From: an uncultured Collinsella sp.
GTDB taxonomy: Bacteria; Actinomycetota; Coriobacteriia; Coriobacteriales; Coriobacteriaceae
Reading direction: 5' to 3'
Assembly: GCA_902465265.1 (NCBI GenBank)
Contig: CABQMF010000013.1
Coordinates: 1-37,823 of the forward strand
DNA: 37,823 bases
Shown in pieces: positions 31,875-37,823 of the stretch. Made by a program: the position numbers and the translations under genes. The notes under the pieces are model-generated. The model was given only the letters and a program-made list of their open reading frames with translations, had not been told where the DNA came from and did not search any database. The first letter of the stretch is position 1; each line of letters opens with the position of its first letter.

Positions 31875-32052
31875 CGCGCGTGTGCATTTCGGCGCGCCAT
31901 CTCGGGTTCCGTCTGCCCGGACATTCCTCCCACTTTTGCGCCACTTTGTAGACCGTTCGGTCGCCTGTCCGCACGCGCGGGTATACTCAAAACGATACTT
32001 TTCCTATGCAATACGATGCAGGTTCGGCCTGCGCGATTCGAAGGGGGTCGTG
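31875..32052 (+). promoter_or_regulatory. Region before the GH5-like gene with a -10 element
   Basis: TATACT at 31982-31987 is a good -10, but the -35 region is poor. A GGCGCGC/GCGCGCC hairpin (31873-31898) lies upstream. The leader to the ATG is about 60 nt. Nothing else is recognised. Confidence 0.4.
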
Positions 32053-33114
32053 ATGGAGAGGATTCTCGGCGTTAATCTCTCTGGCTGGTTTATTCCCGAG
32101 CCCTGGGTGACCCCGTCGCTCTATGCAGCGACCGGAGCATCCAATGCAGCCGAGCTGCAGGAGGCCATGGGCACCGCTGCCTATAACGAGCGCATGCGTC
32201 GCCATTACGAGACGTTTGTGAGCGAGGACGATTTTCGTCGTATGGCGCAGATCGGTCTCAACGCCGTGCGCCTGCCGGTGCCGTGGTATGCCTTTGGCTC
32301 GCAGGAGTCCGACGCTTCCTACATCTCGGTCGTCGATTATATTGACCGTGCTATTGAGTGGGCCGCCAAGTACAACATCCGCGTACTGCTCGATCTGGCG
32401 ACTGTACCCGGTGGTCAGGGCGATTCCAACGATTCGCCCACCACGCCGGAGGCTGTTGCCGAGTGGCATTCGTCCACCAATGGCCGTCACGTTGCGCTCG
32501 ATGTGCTCGAGCGCCTGGCCGATCGCTACGGTGAGGCCGAGAGTCTGCTGGGCATCGAGCTGTTGGATACGCCGCAGATGAGCGTACGCAAGAGCCTCTT
32601 TACCATGACGGACGGTATTCCTGCGCACTACCTGCGTAACTTCTATCGCGACGCGTACGAGCTCGTTCGTTCGTATATGCCCGAGGACAAGATTGTCGTC
32701 TTTTCCTCTTCGGGACACCCTGGCGAGTGGAAGCACTTTATGCGCGGTGCCAAGTACAAGAACGTCTACATGGACCTTCACCTGTACCATTACCGCGACG
32801 AGTATGCGCTCGACATCACGAGCCCTCGTGGTCTGACGACGGCGATTTCGCGCAACAAGCGTGAGCTCAAAGAGGCGGTCGCAACTGGGTTCCCCGTTTT
32901 GGTGGGCGAATGGTCGGGCGCGGCGATCTTCGCCAACTCGTCGGTTACGCCCGAGGGCCGCAATGCCTACGAGCGCGTGTTCATCGCCAACCAGCTGGCA
33001 TCGTTTGCGCCGGCGGCTGGCTGGTTCTTCCAAACATGGAAGACCGAGAAGCGTATTGCAGCATGGGACGCCCGCGCGGCACTCGGCACGCTCGAGCGCG
33101 GCATGATTGAATAG
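32053..33114 (+). CDS. GH5-like glycoside hydrolase homologue (exo-beta-1,3-glucanase type)
   Basis: A 353-residue TIM-barrel protein. The N-terminus GVNLSGWFIPEPWVTPSLY matches GH5 exo-glucanases; NAVRLPVPWYAF, LLDLATVPGGQ and VYMDLHLYHY are also conserved. The nucleophile is in VLVGEWSG (Glu286). Where the family has Asn-Glu-Pro with the acid/base Glu, this protein reads GIELLDTP, so the Glu is Thr173. It may bind sugar without hydrolysis, or use another residue. There is no signal peptide, so it is cytoplasmic. The start follows AAGGGGG. It lies 6 bp before rsmI. Confidence 0.8.
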   Translation: MERILGVNLSGWFIPEPWVTPSLYAATGASNAAELQEAMGTAAYNERMRRHYETFVSEDDFRRMAQIGLNAVRLPVPWYAFGSQESDASYISVVDYIDRAIEWAAKYNIRVLLDLATVPGGQGDSNDSPTTPEAVAEWHSSTNGRHVALDVLERLADRYGEAESLLGIELLDTPQMSVRKSLFTMTDGIPAHYLRNFYRDAYELVRSYMPEDKIVVFSSSGHPGEWKHFMRGAKYKNVYMDLHLYHYRDEYALDITSPRGLTTAISRNKRELKEAVATGFPVLVGEWSGAAIFANSSVTPEGRNAYERVFIANQLASFAPAAGWFFQTWKTEKRIAAWDARAALGTLERGMIE

Positions 33115-33120
33115 GTTGAT

Positions 33121-33999
33121 ATGACGCAAAACAGCGCCCGCACGGGCAAACTTTATGTGGTCGGTACGCCCATCGGTAACCTGGGCGACTTGTCTCCGCG
33201 CGTCGGCGAGGCATTTGCCGCTGCCGACGCCGTCTGCTGCGAGGACACGCGTGTGACCTCAAAGTTGCTGATGCACCTAGGCATCTCCAAGCCGCTCGTT
33301 CGTTGCGACGAGAACGTGATCGCAAGTCGCGCCGCCGGCCTGGTCGATCGTCTGCTGGCGGGGGAGACCCTCGCCTTTGCCTCGGATGCCGGTATGCCGA
33401 GCGTGTCTGATCCCGGCCAGGCGCTGGTCGAGGCGGCGCGCGAGGCGGATGTGCCTGTCGAGGTTATTCCCGGCCCCTCTGCTTGCGTCACGGCGCTCGT
33501 ATCGTCCGGTATTCCCTGCGAGCATTTCTTCTTCGAAGGCTTTTTGGGTCGCAAGCACGGCGACCGCGTGCGCCGACTGCAGCGCCTTGCCGTCGTCCCC
33601 GGCGCGCTCATCTTCTACGAGTCTCCACATCGCATCGTCGCGACGCTCGAGGCCGTGGCCGAGGTCTTTCCCCAGCGCGATGTTGCCGTCTGCCGCGAGC
33701 TCACCAAACTGCATGAGGAAGTCTTACGCGGATCCGCCGCCCAGCTAACCGATGAGCTGAGTGCCCGTGGCGAGGTAAAGGGCGAGATCGCGCTGGTCAT
33801 TGCGCCGCCGAGTGAGGACGAGGATGCCGGTATTGCGCCGGTTGGAGCCGCAGCGGTAGACCCCGACGAAGCCCTGCGCGAAGACATTCGCACCTCGCTC
33901 GAGGAAGGGGAGCCCGCCTCCGCGGTGGCAAAGCGCCTGTCACAGAAGTACTCGCGCCGCAAGCGCGATGTCTATGCCATGGTGCTCGATATGCAATAG
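33121..33999 (+). CDS. rsmI: 16S rRNA 2'-O-methyltransferase RsmI
   Basis: A 292-residue SAM-dependent enzyme methylating the ribose of C1402 in 16S rRNA. The family signature VGTPIGNLGDLSPR, the CCEDTR motif, DAGMPSVSDPG and IPGPSA are all present. FFFEGFLGRK and YESPHR follow in order. The C-terminal tail (about 240-292) with EDIRTSLEEGEPASAVAKRL is the usual helical extension. It lies 6 bp after the GH5-like gene and probably shares its transcript. Confidence 0.95.
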   Translation: MTQNSARTGKLYVVGTPIGNLGDLSPRVGEAFAAADAVCCEDTRVTSKLLMHLGISKPLVRCDENVIASRAAGLVDRLLAGETLAFASDAGMPSVSDPGQALVEAAREADVPVEVIPGPSACVTALVSSGIPCEHFFFEGFLGRKHGDRVRRLQRLAVVPGALIFYESPHRIVATLEAVAEVFPQRDVAVCRELTKLHEEVLRGSAAQLTDELSARGEVKGEIALVIAPPSEDEDAGIAPVGAAAVDPDEALREDIRTSLEEGEPASAVAKRLSQKYSRRKRDVYAMVLDMQ

Positions 34000-34068
34000 A
34001 TGGAGGATATCCAGCCCTTGCGCTAGAATCATCCCCTGTATGCAACGTTTTTCTGGAGGACAAACCCC

Positions 34069-35670
34069 ATGGATCAAAGCAAGCCTTCGTTCTTTATCAC
34101 GACGCCCATCTACTACGTCAACGCCGATCCGCATCTGGGCACGGCTTATTCCACCATCATCGCCGACGTCCAGGCTCGCTATCGTCGCTCCGCCGGCTAT
34201 AACGTCAAGTTCCTGACTGGCATGGACGAGCACGGCGAGAAGGTCGCCGAGGCCGCAGCCAAGCACAACATGACGCCGCAGGAGTGGACTGACAGCCAGG
34301 CCCCGCATTTCAAGGAGCTTTGGAGCAAGCTCGAGATCTCCAACGACGACTTCATTCGTACCACCGAGCCGCGCCAGCATCATGCGGTGCAGTATCTGTG
34401 GGAGCGCATGAAGGAGTCCGGCTACCTGTATAAGGGCAGCTACGACGGCTGGTACTGCGTGCCCGACGAGACCTACTTTACCGACACGCAGGTCCAGAAG
34501 GGTGACGAAGAGTACGGCAGCGTCGGCCAGCATCTGTGCCCCGATTGCCACCGTCCGCTCGAGCGCGTGCAGGAGGAGTCCTACTTCTTTAAGCTCTCTG
34601 CGTTCCAGGACAAGCTGCTCAAGCTCTATGACGAGCACCCCGACTTTGTCGAGCCTGCGTTCCGCATGAACGAGGTGCGTAGCTTTGTCGAGGGCGGCCT
34701 CAGCGACCTTTCCGTGAGCCGCACGAGCTTTGACTGGGGCATTCAGGTCCCGTTTGACGAGGGTCACGTGACCTACGTGTGGTTCGATGCGCTGCTCAAC
34801 TATATGACGGCCGTCGGCTACGGTGTCGACACCGACGAGGCGCGTGCCGAGCTGGCCTATCGCTGGCCCGCGCAGTTCCACATCGTGGGCAAGGACATCA
34901 TCCGCTTCCACTGCGTCATTTGGCCCGCCATGCTCATGGCCATCGGCGAGGCCCTGCCCGAGCACGTCTTTGCCCACGGCTTCCTGACCGTGCGCAATGC
35001 CGAGACCGGCAAGGCCGAGAAGATGTCCAAGAGCCGCGGCAACGCCATCGCTCCGCAGGACGTTATCGACATGCTGGGCGTCGAGGGCTATCGCTACTAC
35101 TTTATGACCGACGTGGTGCCCGGCACCGACGGCGCCATCAGCTTCGAGCGCATGGAGCAGGTCTACAACGCCGACCTGGCCAACAGCTGGGGCAACCTTA
35201 TCTCGCGTTCGCTCAACATGAGCGGCAAGTACTTCGACGGTTGCGCGCCCGCCAAGCCCGCATCGTTCGATGCGTTTGACAACCCGCTGGCAAAGATTGC
35301 CGATGGCCTGGTCGATCGCTACATGGCCAAGATGGACGTGCTCGATTACGGTGGAGCTAAGGACGAGGTCATGGAGCTCATCCATGCCGCCAACCACTAC
35401 ATCGAGGACTCCGAGCCTTGGGCGCTTGCCAAGGACGAGGCCAAGGCCGACGAGCTGGCGTTTGTGATCTACAACCTGCTCGAGGCCATCCGCATCGCCG
35501 CTCACCTGCTGATGCCGCTCATGCCCCAGACTTCTGCCGAGGCTCTGCGTCGCCTGTCCTGCGAGGACGAGGCCACGAGCGACGACCTCAAGGGCATTTG
35601 CGCTTGGGGCCTGCTTGCTGGTGGCCAGCCCGTCGAGAAGGGCGAGCCGCTGTTCCCGCGTCTGGGCTAA
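34069..35670 (+). CDS. metG: Methionyl-tRNA synthetase
   Basis: A 533-residue class I synthetase. The HIGH-type motif is HLGT (about residue 20), followed by a CP domain with CPDC (two cysteines only, so a reduced zinc site). KMSKSRGN is the signature lysine loop. The helical anticodon domain ends the protein; the dimerising EMAP-like C-domain of some MetG is absent, so this is the short form. The start follows GGAGGA. A weak TAGAAT lies 40 bp upstream. Confidence 0.96.
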   Translation: MDQSKPSFFITTPIYYVNADPHLGTAYSTIIADVQARYRRSAGYNVKFLTGMDEHGEKVAEAAAKHNMTPQEWTDSQAPHFKELWSKLEISNDDFIRTTEPRQHHAVQYLWERMKESGYLYKGSYDGWYCVPDETYFTDTQVQKGDEEYGSVGQHLCPDCHRPLERVQEESYFFKLSAFQDKLLKLYDEHPDFVEPAFRMNEVRSFVEGGLSDLSVSRTSFDWGIQVPFDEGHVTYVWFDALLNYMTAVGYGVDTDEARAELAYRWPAQFHIVGKDIIRFHCVIWPAMLMAIGEALPEHVFAHGFLTVRNAETGKAEKMSKSRGNAIAPQDVIDMLGVEGYRYYFMTDVVPGTDGAISFERMEQVYNADLANSWGNLISRSLNMSGKYFDGCAPAKPASFDAFDNPLAKIADGLVDRYMAKMDVLDYGGAKDEVMELIHAANHYIEDSEPWALAKDEAKADELAFVIYNLLEAIRIAAHLLMPLMPQTSAEALRRLSCEDEATSDDLKGICAWGLLAGGQPVEKGEPLFPRLG

Positions 35671-35709
35671 GACGCCGCGCGCCATATCGGCAATTTGCTG
35701 TTTAGATGT

Positions 35710-35746
35710 AAGGGCATGGCCGCAACGGTCCATGCCCTTTTGCTTT
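35710..35746 (+). terminator. Terminator of metG
   Basis: AAGGGCATGG (35710-35719) pairs with CCATGCCCTT (35730-35739), followed by TTGCTTT. Confidence 0.9.
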
Positions 35747-35777
35747 ACGATGCAGCCACCATGTTAAGGAGGCAACC

Positions 35778-36638
35778 ATGACAACTTCGCCTTTGGCAAA
35801 CCCCACGGCAACTAGGGAGCTGCTAGAGGAGTTTGGCCTTGCGACCAAGCATCGCCTGGGCCAAAACTTCCTGATCGACAACCATGTGATCGAACGTATC
35901 TGTGAGCTCGCTCAGCTTACGGGCGATGAGCGCGTGCTCGAGGTCGGCCCGGGTTGCGGCACGCTGACGTTGGCCTTGCTGCAGGAGGCGGCGTGCGTCA
36001 CGTCGATCGAGGCCGATCCCGAGCTCGAGCCGGTGCTCGATGCTCACGCCGCCGACTACGCCAACTTCCGCTTTATCATGGGCGACGCGCTCAAAGTGAC
36101 GCCGGAGCAGATTGAGCAGGCCGCCGGTGGTGAACCCACGGTGTTTGTCGCGAATCTGCCCTATAACGTAGCGGCGACGATCATCCTTCAGTTCTTCCAG
36201 ACGATGCCCGCGCTTAAGCGCGTTGTCGTCATGGTGCAAAAGGAAGTTGCAGATCGTATTGCCGCAACGCCGGGCAACAAGACCTATGGCGGCTACACGG
36301 CAAAGCTCGGCCTGTATGCGCAGGTGACGGGGCGCTTTGAGGTGCCGCCGCGCTGCTTTATGCCGGCGCCGCATGTGGATTCTGCCGTAGTGCGCATCGA
36401 TCGCGTTGACGGTGTGGTACCCGAGGGCATCGACCGCGAGTTTGTGGCCCATGTGATCGACGCTGCATTTGCCCAGCGCCGCAAGACGATCCGCAACTCC
36501 ATGAGCGCCAACGGCTTTGCCAAGGACGCGCTCGACGCCGCCTTTGAGGCTTGCGATATCGCGCCCACCACGCGCGCCGAGACGCTCGACGTCGCCGCCT
36601 TTGTCCGCTTGGCTCAGGAGCTTTCCCATGACGCCTAA
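35778..36638 (+). CDS. rsmA: 16S rRNA dimethyladenosine transferase RsmA (KsgA)
   Basis: A 286-residue enzyme that dimethylates A1518 and A1519 of 16S rRNA. The N-terminal LGQNFLIDNHV, SAM motif I VLEVGPGCGTLT, the acidic EADPE, and catalytic motif IV NLPYNVA are present. The C-terminal helical domain begins around AFAQRRKTIRNS. The start follows AAGGAGG. It overlaps the next gene by 11 bp. Confidence 0.96.
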   Translation: MTTSPLANPTATRELLEEFGLATKHRLGQNFLIDNHVIERICELAQLTGDERVLEVGPGCGTLTLALLQEAACVTSIEADPELEPVLDAHAADYANFRFIMGDALKVTPEQIEQAAGGEPTVFVANLPYNVAATIILQFFQTMPALKRVVVMVQKEVADRIAATPGNKTYGGYTAKLGLYAQVTGRFEVPPRCFMPAPHVDSAVVRIDRVDGVVPEGIDREFVAHVIDAAFAQRRKTIRNSMSANGFAKDALDAAFEACDIAPTTRAETLDVAAFVRLAQELSHDA

Positions 36639-37545
36639 TGTCGAACGCGTGACGTTTACCAAAAAGAAGAAAACGGTGGCCTGCCCGGTGCCGCTGGCGC
36701 CGCTTGCCGATACGCATGCGCACCTGCTCTCTTTTTGGAGCAAGGAAGTGCCCGAGACGCTCGTGCGCGCCAAAGCCGCGGGCGTCGACCTGTTGGTGAC
36801 GATGTTCGACCCCATCGCTGACAAACGCAGCGTGACGGACTATAGCGACTGGCTGGTTCGCGAGATCCTGCCGATGCGGGATATCCCGCAGATCAAGTAT
36901 CTCGTCGGTGTGCACCCCTATGGCGCTCCCGACTATACCGATAACATCCATGCCCAGATTGTGGCTGCACTCGATGATCCCCTATGCGTTGGCATTGGCG
37001 AGATCGGTTTGGACTACCACATGGACTATGACGACGATGTCGCGCCGGCGCCCCACGACGTGCAGATCGACTGTATGGCGCGCCAACTCGAGGTTGCCGT
37101 ACGCCGCAATGTGCCGGTAGAGCTGCATCTGCGTCATGAGGACACGGACGAGGAGCGCACCTCGCATGTGGATGCCTACAACGTGTTGCGCGAGGTCGGC
37201 GTGCCCCAGGCCGGTTGCGTACTGCACTGCTTTGGCGAGGACCGAGCCACGATGGAGCGCTTTGTGGATTTGGGTTGTTACATCGCCTATGGCGGCGCGG
37301 CTACCTTTAAGCGCAACGACGACGTGCGCGAGGCATTCGCGGCAACCCCGCTCGACCGTATTTTGTTCGAGACGGATTGTCCCTATATGGCGCCGGAGCC
37401 CATTCGCGGTCTTGAGTGCGAGCCTGCAATGATTTCCATCACAGCAAACGCGCTGGTCAACGACCGCGTCGATCGTACCGGCGAGGACGCTGAAGCAATC
37501 GCTCGAGCTGCCTGGGAAAATGCCTGCAAACTTTTTCAAAAATAG
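36628..37545 (+). CDS. TatD-family metal-dependent hydrolase
   Basis: A 305-residue TIM-barrel metalloenzyme. Metal ligands are seen in ADTHAHL, GEIGLDYH, VELHLRHE, VLHCFGE and FETDCPYMAP, the family pattern for a DNase or deoxyribonuclease-like phosphoesterase. It differs from classical TatD by an N-terminal extension of about 20 residues with a lysine run (TKKKKT). The start at 36628 follows CAGGAG and overlaps rsmA, as is common for this pair. Confidence 0.88.
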   Translation: MTPNVERVTFTKKKKTVACPVPLAPLADTHAHLLSFWSKEVPETLVRAKAAGVDLLVTMFDPIADKRSVTDYSDWLVREILPMRDIPQIKYLVGVHPYGAPDYTDNIHAQIVAALDDPLCVGIGEIGLDYHMDYDDDVAPAPHDVQIDCMARQLEVAVRRNVPVELHLRHEDTDEERTSHVDAYNVLREVGVPQAGCVLHCFGEDRATMERFVDLGCYIAYGGAATFKRNDDVREAFAATPLDRILFETDCPYMAPEPIRGLECEPAMISITANALVNDRVDRTGEDAEAIARAAWENACKLFQK

Positions 37546-37548
37546 TTC

Positions 37549-37577
37549 TTGCGTTCGCGGTGGCGCTCCGTTATTCT
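37549..37577 (+). promoter_or_regulatory. Promoter of tRNA-Leu
   Basis: TTGCGT (37549-37554), a 17-bp spacer and TATTCT (37572-37577), starting just after the TatD-family stop. Confidence 0.7.
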
Positions 37578-37588
37578 AATTCCTGCAC

Positions 37589-37675
37589 GCGGGCGTGGCG
37601 GAATTGGCAGACGCGTACGGTTCAGGTCCGTATGGGGGCAACCCCATGAAGGTTCAAGTCCTTTCGCCCGCACCA
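37589..37675 (+). tRNA. tRNA-Leu (anticodon CAG)
   Basis: An 87-nt class II tRNA. The acceptor GCGGGCG pairs with CGCCCGC, the anticodon stem is TACGG/CCGTA around TTCAGGT, and a long variable arm TGGGGGCAACCCCA follows. CCA is encoded (37673-37675). Confidence 0.95.
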
Positions 37676-37686
37676 TTAAATGAAAG

Positions 37687-37712
37687 AGCTCCCAGCAATG
37701 GGAGCTTTTTTG
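37687..37712 (+). terminator. Terminator of tRNA-Leu
   Basis: AGCTCCCA (37687-37694) pairs with TGGGAGCT (37699-37706), followed by a T run. Confidence 0.9.
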
Positions 37713-37823
37713 TTACGGGCCGTTTTTGGCAGATTTGACCTATCGATTTCGCGCGGTAGATGCCCCCGTGGTCAAAAAGTGGCAAATATGAGTACTGGCA
37801 CGAAAATAGAGACATTTCACGAA
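37713..37823. other. Window end, nothing supported
   Basis: AT-rich sequence with a short inverted repeat TTTGACC (37734-37740) and GGTCAAA (37770-37776). No gene is visible before the window ends. Confidence 0.4.

Noticed and set aside
31489..32052. Open upstream extension of the GH5-like gene through the repeats
   Set aside because: The frame crosses the second tRNA-tail copy and the 62-bp array, whose period is not a multiple of three. The ATG at 32053 has a strong ribosome binding site and matches the family start.
37723..37786. Inverted repeat at the window end
   Set aside because: Only 7 bp pair perfectly (TTTGACC with GGTCAAA); too short to claim without the following sequence.

Overview
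The window is chromosomal DNA of a high-GC, Gram-positive-like gut actinobacterium. Gene content, codon use and protein style suggest the Coriobacteriia, most likely a Collinsella or close relative. This assignment is an inference from the proteins and was not tested by alignment. Most of the window is ordinary core genome, interrupted by one coherent Tad/Flp pilus locus and several structured intergenic regions.

Layout. 1-1.3 kb: a possible tiny gene end, a DUF5710/zinc-knuckle protein (-) and tRNA-Val(GAC) (-). 1.6-4.1 kb: an EamA/DMT exporter and phosphoglucosamine mutase glmM. 4.2-5.8 kb: an M32 metallocarboxypeptidase (-). 5.9-9.9 kb: a phenylalanine T-box leader followed by pheS-pheT. 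10.0-12.9 kb: an ECF-type nickel/cobalt importer (NikMN-NikQ-NikO) behind a promoter carrying a NikR-like palindrome. 12.9-14.9 kb: a cytoplasmic 'zinc-dependent phospholipase C'-fold protein, convergent with an unassigned protein with a nuclease-like (DUF559/Vsr-like) C-terminus. A near-perfect 22-bp inverted repeat lies just upstream of the latter. 15.2-16.7 kb: pyruvate kinase (-). 17.0-19.9 kb: a Ca2+-type P-type ATPase whose ribosome binding site is buried in a leader hairpin. 20.1-21.3 kb: the ribosome-assembly GTPase rsgA.

21.4-31.1 kb is a tightly coupled Tad (Flp) pilus operon: CpaB, CpaE/TadZ, the CpaF/TadA ATPase, TadB, TadC, two Flp-type prepilins, an unassigned membrane-anchored protein, two TadE-like pseudopilins, a large TadG-like protein with a cysteine-rich insert, and a terminal DUF192 protein. 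Nearly every junction overlaps, which implies translational coupling. No secretin is encoded, as expected for a cell with one membrane, and no prepilin peptidase is in the window.

31.25-32.05 kb is the strangest stretch. It holds tRNA-Phe(GAA) with a mismatch in its acceptor stem, a 62-bp duplication of the tRNA 3' end plus terminator placed 185 bp downstream, a cluster of GC-rich hairpins between the two copies, and then four tandem diverged repeats with an exact 62-bp period, bounded by GGAAA and CTTTCC. After it come a GH5-like glucanase homologue lacking the usual acid/base glutamate, then rsmI, metG, rsmA (ksgA), a TatD-family hydrolase and tRNA-Leu(CAG).
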